This document shows, one piece after another, positions 30,264-38,920 of a DNA stretch of 64,000 nucleotides. The notes below the pieces were generated by a model. That model saw nothing but the letters and a program-made list of their open reading frames with translations, ran no database searches and was not told the origin of the DNA. The position numbers and the translations under genes are program-made. The DNA is from Zobellella iuensis (GTDB lineage: Bacteria > Pseudomonadota > Gammaproteobacteria > Enterobacterales > Aeromonadaceae): the NCBI RefSeq assembly GCF_016746085.1, contig NZ_JAERTZ010000025.1, positions 496,001-560,000 on the forward strand, given 5' to 3'. Every line of letters starts with the position of its first letter. The stretch's first letter is position 1.

Positions 30264-31679
30264 TCAGCCCAGGGCCACCCCGGCCCGTTGCCGGCGCTGG
30301 TACATCAGCACCGTCAGCAGCATGGGCACCACCACGGCGATGGCCATGGCCAGCAGGTAGACTAGCCAGTAGCGGGGCTGGATGGAGAGGATGCCCGGCA
30401 GGCCACCCACCCCGATGCCGTTGGCCAGAACCCCGGACAGGCCGCACAGCAGGGCCGCCAGGGCGGAGCCGGTCATGGCGCAGAGCATGGGAAACTTGTA
30501 CTTGAGGTTGATGCCGTACATGGCCGGCTCGGTCACCCCCAGGTAGGCGGAAATGGCTGCCGGCACCGATATCTCCCGCTCGTTGGCCTTCTTGCTGACC
30601 CAGATGATACCCACCACGGCGGAGGCCTGGGCGATATTGGACAGGGCGATCAGCGGCCAGATCGGGGTGCCGCCCATGCTCTGCATCAGCTGCAGATCCA
30701 CCGCGTTGGTGGTGTGGTGGATACCGGTGATCACCAAAGGCGCGTAGAAGAAGCCGAACAGGGCCGCCCCTATGGGGGCGAAGTCGCCGGTCATCGCCGC
30801 CCTGGCGACCAAGGCCACGCCATCCCCCAGCAGGCGGCCGAAGGGACCGATCAGGGTATGGGCCAGGGTCACCGCCACCAGCAGGGAGACGAAGGGCACT
30901 ATCACCAGATAGAGGTAGTCCGGCACCCATTTCTTCAGCCGGAGCTCAATCATCGCCAGCGCCACCCCGGCCAGCATGGCGGGGATCACCTGGGCCTGGT
31001 AGCCGACCTTCTCGATCGCGAAGAAACCCAGATCCCAGATCTCCGGCGCCTGCTGGCCGATCAGGTAGGCGTTCATCAGCTGGGGCGAGACCAGGGTCAC
31101 CCCCAGCACTATGCCGAGGATGGGCGTGCCCCCCATCTTCTGTACCGTGGACCAGCATACCCCCACCGGCAGGAAGAAGAAGATAGCCTCGCCGATCAGC
31201 CAGAGGAAGGAGTGCACCTCGGCCCAGAAGGGGCTGACCTGGGTCAGGGTCCGGCCGTCGAACAGGGCGATATCGCCGATCAGGTTGCGAAAGCCCAGGA
31301 TCAGGCCGCCGGTGATGATGGCCGGCAGCAGCGGTACGAAGATCTCCGCCAGGTGGGAAATGGCCCGCTCCCAGGCACTCATGTTCTGCCGGGCCGCCAG
31401 CTTGGCCTGCTCCTTGCCCTGCCCCTCCTGGCCGAGCAGGGCGTTCAGCGCCTGATAGTAGCCGTCCACATTGGTGCCGATCACCACCTGGAACTGGCCG
31501 GCATTGGTGAAGCAGCCCTTGACCGCCGCCAGGGTCTCTATTTTCTTCAGGTCGGCCTGCCCCGGGTTGTTCAGCACGAAGCGCAGCCGGGTCAGGCAGT
31601 GGCTGACCGCCGCTATGTTGCCCTTGCCGCCGATATGTTCAATCAGGGTCGCCATTTCCTGGCTTTTGCTCTGGCTCAT
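30264..31679 (-). CDS. treB: PTS trehalose-specific EIIBC component
   Basis: TreB imports trehalose as trehalose-6-phosphate using phosphate from the PTS. The 471-residue protein (E. coli 473) has an N-terminal EIIB domain with the phosphorylated Cys28 in AVSHCLTRLRF and a C-terminal EIIC membrane domain (about 105-465). No EIIA is fused, so EIIA-Glc from elsewhere is expected. ATG 31679 has AAGGAAAA upstream; the ORF extension to 31739 runs through the operator region and is not coding. It heads the treBC operon, divergent from treR. Confidence 0.96.
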   Translation of the reverse strand: MSQSKSQEMATLIEHIGGKGNIAAVSHCLTRLRFVLNNPGQADLKKIETLAAVKGCFTNAGQFQVVIGTNVDGYYQALNALLGQEGQGKEQAKLAARQNMSAWERAISHLAEIFVPLLPAIITGGLILGFRNLIGDIALFDGRTLTQVSPFWAEVHSFLWLIGEAIFFFLPVGVCWSTVQKMGGTPILGIVLGVTLVSPQLMNAYLIGQQAPEIWDLGFFAIEKVGYQAQVIPAMLAGVALAMIELRLKKWVPDYLYLVIVPFVSLLVAVTLAHTLIGPFGRLLGDGVALVARAAMTGDFAPIGAALFGFFYAPLVITGIHHTTNAVDLQLMQSMGGTPIWPLIALSNIAQASAVVGIIWVSKKANEREISVPAAISAYLGVTEPAMYGINLKYKFPMLCAMTGSALAALLCGLSGVLANGIGVGGLPGILSIQPRYWLVYLLAMAIAVVVPMLLTVLMYQRRQRAGVALG

Positions 31680-31696
31680 GGGGTTTTCCTTAACAG

Positions 31697-31709
31697 TGGA
31701 ATCGATACC
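31697..31709. promoter_or_regulatory. Second TreR-like operator (O2)
   Basis: TGGAATCGATACC matches the left and central parts of the perfect operator at 31737-31760 (TGG-ATCGATACC). It lies 18 bases upstream of treB and would overlap the predicted treB start point near 31707. Function is inferred from similarity. Confidence 0.6.
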
Positions 31710-31713
31710 GCGC

Positions 31714-31719
31714 AGTGTA
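31714..31719 (-). promoter_or_regulatory. Candidate treB -10 hexamer
   Basis: TACACT on the minus strand, without a strong -35, as expected for a CRP-activated promoter. A start near 31707 would place the CRP-like site centred at about -60. Confidence 0.45.
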
Positions 31720-31736
31720 CCCTTATTCCACGAAAA

Positions 31737-31760
31737 CAAAATGGTATCGATACCATTTTG
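31737..31760. promoter_or_regulatory. Perfect 24-bp palindrome, TreR operator (O1)
   Basis: A perfect 24-bp palindrome whose core is TGGTATCGATACCA. LacI/GalR-family repressors such as TreR bind palindromes with a central CG, and this core has one. It lies between divergent treB and treR, roughly -30 to -53 relative to the predicted treB start, so binding would block RNA polymerase. It may also autoregulate treR. Confidence 0.85.
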
Positions 31761-31774
31761 TGCAAGCGCTCACA
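31759..31774. promoter_or_regulatory. CRP-like site in the treB-treR region
   Basis: TGTGC-N6-TCACA differs from the CRP core TGTGA-N6-TCACA at one base. Its centre is about 60 bases before the predicted treB start, a class I position, and it overlaps the operator end by 2 bases. The E. coli treBC operon is also CRP-dependent. Confidence 0.65.
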
Positions 31775-31814
31775 CTTAGGGCACAATCCCGCTACCTCGA
31801 GCAAGTTGACGACC

Positions 31815-32777
31815 ATGATGAAAAAACGCCTGACGATTTCCGATATTGCCCGGCTGGCCGGGGTGGGCACCACCACCGTCTCCCGGGTGCTGAACCAGGA
31901 TCCCAAGGTCAAGCCGGAAACGCGCCACAGGGTAGAGCAGATCATCGCCGAGGCCGGCTATGCCCCCTCCCCCTCGGCCCGCGCCATGCGCACCCAGCGC
32001 CAGCAGGTGGTGGGGGTCATCGTCTCGCGCCTGGACTCCGCCTCCGAACACCAGGCGGTGCGCGCCATGCTGCAGGTACTGGAGCAGGCCGGCTACGAGG
32101 TGCTGCTGATGGAGTCCGGCTTCAGCAGCGACAAGGTAGCGGAGCACCTCAACTGGCTGCGGCTGCGCCAGGCCGACGGCGCCATCCTGTTCGCCTTTAG
32201 CGGCCTGGCGCTGGACGGGCAGGCCGACTGGCAAGACAAGCTGGTGGTGATGGCCCGCCGCTACCCGGGATTTTCGTCGGTCTGCTACGACGACAAGGGC
32301 GCCATCGGGCTGATGCTGGAGCACCTGTGGCGGCAGGGCGTGCGCCGCCCGGCCTATGTCGGCGTGGAGCTGCGGGACAGCACCACCGGACAGCAGCGCC
32401 TGGAGGCCTATCTCGATTTTTGCCGGGCACAGGACATTGCGCCGCATTACCGGCTGGGCGGCTTGTCACACCAGGCCGGGCTGGAAGCGGCCCGCCTGCT
32501 GCTGAAGGAACAGGCCGATACCGATGCCCTGGTGTGCGCCAGCGACACCCTGGCCCTGGGCGCCGCCAAGTACCTGCAGCAGAGCGGCAAAGCAGCGACC
32601 CTCACCGGCATCGGCAACAACGAGTTGCTGCGCTTTCTGTTTCCGGCCGTGGCCAGTGTCGATCTCGGCTATCCCCAGGCCGGCACCGCCGCTGCCCGCC
32701 AGTTGCTGGCCCAGATCGAGCAGGGCCGTCCCATCGCCGAGCTGGCCCTGCCCTGCCGCCTGGTCTCGACGGACTGA
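31815..32777 (+). CDS. treR: Trehalose operon repressor TreR
   Basis: A LacI/GalR-family repressor of 320 residues, close to E. coli TreR (315). The N-terminal helix-turn-helix reads LTISDIARLAGVGTTTVSRV (about 5-24), followed by hinge and the periplasmic-binding-like sensor domain. SARAMRTQRQQVVGVIVSRLDS and FSSVCYDDKGAI align with TreR rather than LacI or GalR. In E. coli trehalose-6-phosphate is the inducer. Two ATG codons are adjacent at the start. It is divergent from treBC, unlike E. coli where treR precedes treB in the same direction. It ends 71 bases before glnD. Confidence 0.95.
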   Translation: MMKKRLTISDIARLAGVGTTTVSRVLNQDPKVKPETRHRVEQIIAEAGYAPSPSARAMRTQRQQVVGVIVSRLDSASEHQAVRAMLQVLEQAGYEVLLMESGFSSDKVAEHLNWLRLRQADGAILFAFSGLALDGQADWQDKLVVMARRYPGFSSVCYDDKGAIGLMLEHLWRQGVRRPAYVGVELRDSTTGQQRLEAYLDFCRAQDIAPHYRLGGLSHQAGLEAARLLLKEQADTDALVCASDTLALGAAKYLQQSGKAATLTGIGNNELLRFLFPAVASVDLGYPQAGTAAARQLLAQIEQGRPIAELALPCRLVSTD

Positions 32778-32848
32778 TGGCCTTTCCCCCCGGGGCCGAC
32801 TTTGCTAACTTAACTCCACCCCCTGAAGACGAAGGAAGTCACCGCCTT

Positions 32849-35479
32849 ATGGATGCCAACCTGCTCGCCCCGGCCCTGCTTACCCCCGACCAGCTCAGCC
32901 TCGCCAAGTGCAAGGAAATTCTCGCCCACCTGCAGGACTGGCTGGAGCAGCGCTTCAATGCCGGCGACGACATCATGGAGCTGGTGGCCACCCGCTCCCA
33001 GCACATGGACCAACTGCTCACCGGGCTGTGGCGGCGGCACGGCCTGGATCAGGATCCCGAGCTGGCCCTGGTGGCGGTGGGCGGTTACGGCCGTGGCGAG
33101 CTGCACCCCTCTTCCGATATCGACCTGCTGATCCTGAGCCACAGCCCCGCCACTCCGGAGCTGGGTGAGCGTATCGGCAGCTTTATCACCCTGCTGTGGG
33201 ATCTGCACCTGGAAGTGGGTCACAGCGTGCGCTCGGTGGCCGAATGCGTGGAGGAAGGGGAAAAAGACATCACCGTGGCCACCAACCTGATCGAGGCCCG
33301 CCTCATCACCGGCTGCTACGATACCTTCGCCGCCCTCACCCGGGCCACGGCACCGGAACGGTTCTGGCCCAGCCAGGCCTTTTTCGAGGCCAAACGCAAG
33401 GAACAGGAGGCCCGCCACCACCAGTACCAGGACACCAGCTACAAGCTGGAGCCGGACATCAAGAGCAGCCCGGGCGGCCTGCGCGATATCCAGACCATCA
33501 GCTGGGTCGCCCGCCGCCACTTCGGTGCCGCCACCCTGAGCGAAATGGTCAGCCACGGTTTCCTGAGCCGGGCCGAATACCGGGAGCTGCTCGATTGCCA
33601 GAACTTCCTGTGGAAGCTGCGCTTCGCCCTGCACATGGTGATCCGCCGCTCCGACAACCGGCTGCTGTTCGACCGCCAGCGGGCGGTGGCCACCGCCCTG
33701 GGCTTCGCCGGCGACGGCAACGAGCCGATAGAACAGATGATGAAGCGCTTCTACCAGACGGTGCGGCGGGTGGCCGAGCTCAACGAAATGCTGCTGCAGC
33801 TGTTCGACGAGGCCATCCTCGGCCATATCGCCATGGACGTGCGCATGCTCACCCCCGAGTTCCGCCTGCGCGGCCGGCTGATCGACGTGGTCAGGCCGGA
33901 TCTGTTCAAACAGGAGCCCGCCGCCATACTGCGGCTGTTCTACCAGATCGCCGCCCACCCCCAGATCAGCGGCATCTATTCCACCACCCTGCGCCAGCTG
34001 CGCGACGCCCGCCGCCGGCTGTCCGGCTTCCTGTGCGAGCGGGCCGACTGCCGCCGGCTGTTCATGATGCTGATGCGCCACCCCCGGGGCTGCGATCTGG
34101 CCCTGACCCTGATGCACCGCTATGGCATCCTGGCCGCCTACTTTCCCCAGTGGAGCAAGATAGTGGGCCAGATGCAGTTCGACATGTTCCACGCCTACCC
34201 GGTGGACGAGCATACCCACCGGCTGCTGAAGAACATCTACCTGTTCCGCGAACCCGGCGGCAGGCGCAGCCACCCCCTGTGCCACGAGATCAGCAGCCGC
34301 TTGCGCAAACCGGAACTGCTCTACCTCGCCGCCCTGTTCCACGACATCGCCAAGGGCCGGGGCGGCGATCACTCGGAGCTGGGTGCCGAGGACGCGCTGG
34401 CCTTTTGCCTGCAGCACGATCTGGACAAGTCCGATGCCCGCCTGGTGTCCTGGCTGGTGCGCCAGCACCTGTTGATGTCGGTCACCGCCCAGCGCCGGGA
34501 CATCTACGACCCGGACGTGATCCGCGAATTCGCCACCCAGGTGCGGGACGAGCTGCGGCTGGACTACCTCTATTGCCTGACGGTGGCGGACATCTGCGCC
34601 ACCAACGATCACCTGTGGAACGACTGGAAAGGCAGCCTGCTGCGCGAGCTCTACTTCGTCACCCAGAAGGCGCTGCGCCTGGGCCTGGAGAACCCGCCCG
34701 ACCTGCGCCTGCGCATCCGCGAGAACAAGCTGCAGGCGCGCCAGCTGCTGGAGCAGCTGGACACCCCCTATGAGCGGGTCAAGCCGCTGTGGGCACGCTT
34801 TACCGCCGACTATTTCCTGCGCCACACCCCGGAGCAGATCGCCTGGCACAGCCGCCATATCCTGGCCCATGGCGACAGCAACCGGCCCCTGGTGCAGATC
34901 AGCCAGCAGCCGGGCCGGGGCGGCAGCGAGCTGTTCATCTACAGCCCCGACTCGCCCAATCTGTTCGGCCGGGTGGCGGCGGCCCTGGATCAGAAGAACC
35001 TCAATATCCACGACGCCCAGATCATGACTTCCAAGGACGGCTACGCCCTGGATACCTTCATCGTGCTCGAGCCGGACGGCCAGCCGGTCAGCGGCGACCG
35101 GCTCAGCGATCTTTGCCACAGCCTGAGCGAGGCGCTGCTCGACACCACGCCGCCGGCCATCCGGATACGGCCGCCCTCACGCCGGCACCGGGAGTTCGAC
35201 GTGCGCACCCAGGTGAATTTCCTGCAACCCCAGCGGCTGACCAAACGCACCCTGATGGAACTGGTGGCGCTCGACACCCCCGGTCTGCTGGCCCGCATCG
35301 GCGCCGTGTTCAGCCGCCTGGGCCTGAACCTGCACGCCGCCAAGATCACCACCATCGGCGAGCGGGTAGAGGACTTCTTCAGCCTGACCAACAGCGAAGA
35401 TCGGCCATTAAGTGAACAGGAACAGACGCAATTGCGAGAAAAGTTGGTCGGCGAGCTCAACCAGGACGGCAAAATATGA
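32849..35479 (+). CDS. glnD: Bifunctional uridylyltransferase/uridylyl-removing enzyme GlnD
   Basis: GlnD uridylylates PII proteins when nitrogen is scarce and removes UMP when glutamine is high. The 876-residue protein (E. coli 890) has the nucleotidyltransferase motif GGYGRGELHPSSDIDLL at about 78-94, a helical linker, the HD hydrolase motif LFHDIAKGRGGDHS near residues 495-508, and two C-terminal ACT domains that sense glutamine (about 690-770 and 800-876). ATG 32849 has AAGGAAG 9-10 bases upstream and fits the family; an ATG at 32777 overlapping the treR stop is possible but adds 24 unlike residues. Confidence 0.97.
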   Translation: MDANLLAPALLTPDQLSLAKCKEILAHLQDWLEQRFNAGDDIMELVATRSQHMDQLLTGLWRRHGLDQDPELALVAVGGYGRGELHPSSDIDLLILSHSPATPELGERIGSFITLLWDLHLEVGHSVRSVAECVEEGEKDITVATNLIEARLITGCYDTFAALTRATAPERFWPSQAFFEAKRKEQEARHHQYQDTSYKLEPDIKSSPGGLRDIQTISWVARRHFGAATLSEMVSHGFLSRAEYRELLDCQNFLWKLRFALHMVIRRSDNRLLFDRQRAVATALGFAGDGNEPIEQMMKRFYQTVRRVAELNEMLLQLFDEAILGHIAMDVRMLTPEFRLRGRLIDVVRPDLFKQEPAAILRLFYQIAAHPQISGIYSTTLRQLRDARRRLSGFLCERADCRRLFMMLMRHPRGCDLALTLMHRYGILAAYFPQWSKIVGQMQFDMFHAYPVDEHTHRLLKNIYLFREPGGRRSHPLCHEISSRLRKPELLYLAALFHDIAKGRGGDHSELGAEDALAFCLQHDLDKSDARLVSWLVRQHLLMSVTAQRRDIYDPDVIREFATQVRDELRLDYLYCLTVADICATNDHLWNDWKGSLLRELYFVTQKALRLGLENPPDLRLRIRENKLQARQLLEQLDTPYERVKPLWARFTADYFLRHTPEQIAWHSRHILAHGDSNRPLVQISQQPGRGGSELFIYSPDSPNLFGRVAAALDQKNLNIHDAQIMTSKDGYALDTFIVLEPDGQPVSGDRLSDLCHSLSEALLDTTPPAIRIRPPSRRHREFDVRTQVNFLQPQRLTKRTLMELVALDTPGLLARIGAVFSRLGLNLHAAKITTIGERVEDFFSLTNSEDRPLSEQEQTQLREKLVGELNQDGKI

Positions 35480-35636
35480 TAAAAGATGCGCCAGTTTTGA
35501 ATTAAGAACCGGGTCGGACGAGTGCTGCGCCGAACCGTTGTGCAAGCCGCCAGCTCGGCCTGCAACAGATTTACACCCGGCTGGCCGCTGTGCGCCAGCC
35601 GATTAGGTATGCAAACCAATTAACGGAGTAAACAGG

Positions 35637-36668
35637 ATGGCAAACTTTGCTTTCGGTCTGGGTGTGGGCACCAAGTCCGCCAAAGGGGAATGGCTGGAGG
35701 TTTACTACAACCTGCCGCTGCTGAATGCGGATGAGGCGCTGGTCGGCGCGGTAGCCGCCAACATCGGTTACCAGGGTGGCAACGCGGCCATCGAAATCGA
35801 CGCGGCCCAGCTGAAAGATCTGGAAGCGGCCTTCCTGTCGGTGGACGCCAAGGCCCAGGCCGAGGTAGTCGAGGTGCTGGCCGGCACCCGCCAGCCGCTG
35901 GTGGTGACCATACTGGAAACCGACGCCGCCCCCGCCAGCACCGCCGAGGTGTACCTGAAGCTGGCCCTGCTCTCCCACCGCCTGGTGAAACCCCACGGCC
36001 TGGATCTGTCCGGCATGTTCGGCCTGCTGCCCAACGTGGCCTGGACCTCCGAGGGTGCCATAGCGGTGGACGAACTGGCCCGTCGCCAGCTGGCCGCCCG
36101 CGCCCAGGGCCGCACCCTCAGCGTCAACTCGGTCGACAAGTTCCCGAAAATGACCGACTACGTGGTACCGGCCGGCGTACGCATCGGTGATGCCTCCCGC
36201 ATCCGCCTGGGCGCGCACGTGGGCGAAGGCACCACCGTCATGCACGAAGGCTTCATCAACTTCAACGCCGGCACCCTGGGCGTGAGCATGGTCGAAGGCC
36301 GCATCTCCGCCGGCGTGGTGGTGGGCAATGGCTCGGATCTGGGCGGCGGCTGCTCCACCATGGGCACCCTGTCCGGCGGCGGCAACATCGTGATCTCCGT
36401 GGGCGAAGGTTGCCTGCTGGGCGCCAACGCCGGCCTGGGCATTCCCCTGGGTGATCGCTGCACCATAGAGTCCGGCCTCTACATCACCGCCGGTTCGAAA
36501 GTCACAGTGCTGGATGACAAGAACCACGAGGTGCAAACCGTCAAGGCCGCCGATCTGGCCGGCAAAAACGACCTGCTGTTCCGCCGCAACTCCCAGAACG
36601 GCCGCATCGAGGTCAAAACCAACAAGTCCGCGATCGAACTGAACGCCGAGCTGCACAAGCACAACTGA
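35637..36668 (+). CDS. dapD: Tetrahydrodipicolinate N-succinyltransferase
   Basis: DapD succinylates tetrahydrodipicolinate in the diaminopimelate/lysine pathway. The 343-residue protein belongs to the longer DapD class (E. coli has 274) found in Vibrio and Pseudomonas. An N-terminal alpha/beta domain (about 1-160) is followed by a left-handed beta-helix of hexapeptide repeats (about 175-295: RIRLGAHVGEGTTVMHEGFI, GGGCSTMGTLSGGG). It follows glnD by 157 bases; glnD-dapD adjacency is also seen in E. coli (with map between, in a related order). Confidence 0.97.
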   Translation: MANFAFGLGVGTKSAKGEWLEVYYNLPLLNADEALVGAVAANIGYQGGNAAIEIDAAQLKDLEAAFLSVDAKAQAEVVEVLAGTRQPLVVTILETDAAPASTAEVYLKLALLSHRLVKPHGLDLSGMFGLLPNVAWTSEGAIAVDELARRQLAARAQGRTLSVNSVDKFPKMTDYVVPAGVRIGDASRIRLGAHVGEGTTVMHEGFINFNAGTLGVSMVEGRISAGVVVGNGSDLGGGCSTMGTLSGGGNIVISVGEGCLLGANAGLGIPLGDRCTIESGLYITAGSKVTVLDDKNHEVQTVKAADLAGKNDLLFRRNSQNGRIEVKTNKSAIELNAELHKHN

Positions 36669-36680
36669 GCGGCCTCCGGC

Positions 36681-36705
36681 CCGAGGGCGGCCCTGCCGCC
36701 CTCGG
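36681..36705 (+). terminator. Hairpin after dapD
   Basis: CCGAGGGCGG and CCGCCCTCGG form a perfect 10-bp stem 12 bases after the dapD stop. The following sequence is only weakly T-rich (CTTGATTA). Confidence 0.65.
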
Positions 36706-36741
36706 CTTGATTACAACATAGTCTGTTTCACTGGCATGAGT

Positions 36742-36845
36742 CGACCAAAGGGCCAACTCCGCCGACACGCGGTGAATACATCCATGTACGCTCGCACATG
36801 CCGTCCTTGGCATGTGACGGTCGGCGGAGCCGTTCCCTTTGTCCG
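36742..36845. repeat. MITE-like palindromic element, about 104 bases
   Basis: The ends form a long imperfect inverted repeat of about 25 bases. The left arm contains CAAAGGG and CTCCGCCGAC (36757-36766); the right arm contains GTCGGCGGAG (36820-36829) and CCCTTTG. An inner hairpin, CACATGCC with GGCATGTG, occupies 36795-36816. The nested symmetry and intergenic position resemble a non-autonomous repeat family. No second copy is visible in this window and no coding frame is present. Confidence 0.6.
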
Positions 36846-37064
36846 CCTGTTTTGGCATCGGTGTTATCTGTTTAGGTAAGCCCGAAGGATTGTCTGCAGC
36901 CGGCCTTCTTTCTTTCCCCGCTTTTCCAATCAGTCCTCCAAGAAAGTGTCCTCTGCCTGGAGCCCCCTTTTGCCGCTGCAAAAAACCGCAGCCGTGCCTG
37001 CTTTTCTGCTACAATGCGCCTCCGCCTTTCGGCACCCGTTTTTACCTGATATCAAGAGCACCCC

Positions 37065-38441
37065 GTGAACAACAACGAATTTGCCACCCTGCCCCTGGCC
37101 CCGGCCCTGGTCGATAACCTGACCAGCCTGGAATACACCCAAATGACGCCGATTCAGGCGCAGAGCCTGCCCCTGGTACTGGCCGGCAAGGACGTGATTG
37201 CCCAGGCCAGCACCGGCAGCGGCAAGACGGTGGCCTTCGGCCTGGGGCTGCTGGCCCGGCTGGATGTCAACCGGCTGGCGGTACAGGCCCTGGTGCTCTG
37301 CCCCACCCGGGAGCTGGCGGATCAGGTGGCACGGGAACTGCGCCGCCTGGCCCGGACCATGGCCAACGTCCGCCTGGTCACCCTGTGCGGCGGCTCGCCC
37401 AACGGCCCCCAGCTCACCGCCCTGGCCGGCGGCGTGCACATAGTGGTCGGCACCCCGGGCCGGGTGCTCAAGCACCTGGACAAGGGCACCCTCAAGCTGG
37501 ATGCCCTCAATACCCTGGTACTGGACGAAGCGGACCGGATGCTGGACATGGGCTTTGCCGACGACATCCACCAGGTGGTTGCCTTTGCGCCCAGGGAACG
37601 CCAGACCCTGCTGTTCTCCGCCACCTATCCGGAAGGCATAGTACAAATGAGCCGGGGCCTGCAGCGCCGACCCGAGCAGGTCTCGGTAACCGAGCCGCAA
37701 CGGGCCGACGCCATAGTGCAGACCCTGTTCGAAGTCGAGCCGGAACAGCGCCGGCAGGCCCTGGCCAGCCTGCTCGGTCATTATGCGCCCGCGTCCTGTG
37801 TGGTGTTTTGCAATACCAAGCGGGCCTGCCAGGAGGTGGCCGATCACCTCGTCAGCCTGGGCTTCGCCGCCCTGTCCCTGAATGGCGATCTGGAGCAGCG
37901 CGAGCGGGATCAGGTACTGATCCGCTTCGCCAACGGCAGCGCCAATGTGCTGGTGGCCACCGACGTGGCCGCCCGCGGCCTGGATATCAAGGAGCTGGCG
38001 ATGGTGGTCAATTACGAGGTCACCCAGGACCCGGAAGTGCATGTGCACCGGGTCGGTCGTACCGGCCGCGCCGGCCAGCAGGGCCTCGCCATCACCCTCT
38101 ACAGCCCCAAGGAAGCCTACCGGGTCAATCTGATCGAAGAGTACCAGCAGGCCCCCATTCCCCAGGGCAACCTGGCCGGGCTCGATGCCGGCTCCACCCC
38201 GCGGCAACCGGAGATGGTGACCCTGTGCATTGCCGGCGGCCGCAAAATCAAGATCCGCGCCGGCGACATTCTCGGCGCCCTGACCGGCGAGGCCGGCATC
38301 ATTGGCAGCCAGGTGGGAAAAATCGATATCACCGAAATGCAGTCCTACGTGGCGGTGCACCGGGACGCGGCCCGTCAGGCACTGAAGCACCTGCAGCAGG
38401 GCAAGATCAAAGGCCGCAGCGTCAAGGCGCACAAGCTCTGA
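37065..38441 (+). CDS. dbpA: ATP-dependent RNA helicase DbpA
   Basis: DbpA is a DEAD-box helicase that acts on 23S rRNA hairpin 92 during 50S assembly. The 458-residue protein (E. coli 457) has Walker A ASTGSGKT at 48-55, PTRELA near 80-85, DEAD at 154-157, SAT at 185-187, and HRVGRTGRAG in the second RecA domain. The C-terminal DbpA RNA-binding domain (about 385-458) contains VTLCIAGGRKIKIRAGDILGAL. The start is GTG at 37065; no better ATG is available upstream. It is a single-gene unit. Confidence 0.95.
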   Translation: MNNNEFATLPLAPALVDNLTSLEYTQMTPIQAQSLPLVLAGKDVIAQASTGSGKTVAFGLGLLARLDVNRLAVQALVLCPTRELADQVARELRRLARTMANVRLVTLCGGSPNGPQLTALAGGVHIVVGTPGRVLKHLDKGTLKLDALNTLVLDEADRMLDMGFADDIHQVVAFAPRERQTLLFSATYPEGIVQMSRGLQRRPEQVSVTEPQRADAIVQTLFEVEPEQRRQALASLLGHYAPASCVVFCNTKRACQEVADHLVSLGFAALSLNGDLEQRERDQVLIRFANGSANVLVATDVAARGLDIKELAMVVNYEVTQDPEVHVHRVGRTGRAGQQGLAITLYSPKEAYRVNLIEEYQQAPIPQGNLAGLDAGSTPRQPEMVTLCIAGGRKIKIRAGDILGALTGEAGIIGSQVGKIDITEMQSYVAVHRDAARQALKHLQQGKIKGRSVKAHKL

Positions 38442-38447
38442 GCCCAA

Positions 38448-38477
38448 CTGGCGGCGCCCCTGGCCGGGCGTCGCCAG
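38448..38477 (+). terminator. Hairpin after dbpA
   Basis: CTGGCGGCGCCC and GGGCGTCGCCAG can form a 12-bp stem with one G-U pair, starting 6 bases after the dbpA stop. There is no T-tract, so it may stabilise the 3' end more than terminate. Confidence 0.45.
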
Positions 38478-38515
38478 CCTCAGGAACAACGGTCAGCGTC
38501 GGCCTGACTCCTTGT

Positions 38516-38779
38516 TCAGCCGTTGAAATGACGATGAATATAATCGATCTTGGCCATGAACTGCTCCTTGAGCGTGTCGGTGGCATAGTCGAAATGGTAG
38601 CTCTGGTGGAAGTTGAGCTGCAGGCTGACGCCGCTGCCGGAAAGATGCACGCTGTAGCCGTCGAAATCGCTGCGCGCCACTATCCCCTCCAACATATGAC
38701 CGTCCTCATAAGGCTCCCCGAAACGACGGATCTTGTCGAACACTTCCAGTATGACCTTGTTATCCAGTTCATTATGCAT
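38516..38779 (-). CDS. DUF3081 family small protein
   Basis: An 87-residue soluble protein opening MHNELDNKVILEVFDKIRRFGE with a later DYATDTLKEQFMAKIDYIH helix. Size and pattern match the DUF3081 family of marine gammaproteobacteria, whose function is unknown. The ATG has AGGA 7 bases upstream. It is convergent with dbpA and downstream of the SLC13 permease gene, with 141 bases between. Confidence 0.65.
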   Translation of the reverse strand: MHNELDNKVILEVFDKIRRFGEPYEDGHMLEGIVARSDFDGYSVHLSGSGVSLQLNFHQSYHFDYATDTLKEQFMAKIDYIHRHFNG

Positions 38780-38920
38780 GGTGATGTCCTCATCATGGTC
38801 AGGGCCTGCCTTTCACCGGAACAGGTTTCAACAGACACCGGATTTATTTGCCTTAATTATGGCCGAACAATGGCGCAGTATCGCTCTTTTCCCAGGGGTT
38901 CCCGTTGCACCGATATCCGC

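Larger units (their letters stand above)
36669..37064. other. dapD-dbpA intergenic region, 396 bases
   Basis: The region holds the dapD terminator, a MITE-like palindromic element (36742-36845), and the dbpA promoter area. No coding frame in it resembles a protein. TACAAT near 37010 is a candidate -10 for dbpA. Confidence 0.6.

Noticed and set aside
32810-35119. 769-codon frame antisense to glnD
   Set aside because: Mirror of a well-supported glnD; composition typical of an antisense frame.
36930-38489. 519-codon frame antisense to dbpA
   Set aside because: dbpA shows all DEAD-box motifs in order; the antisense frame is Gly/His/Gln-rich.
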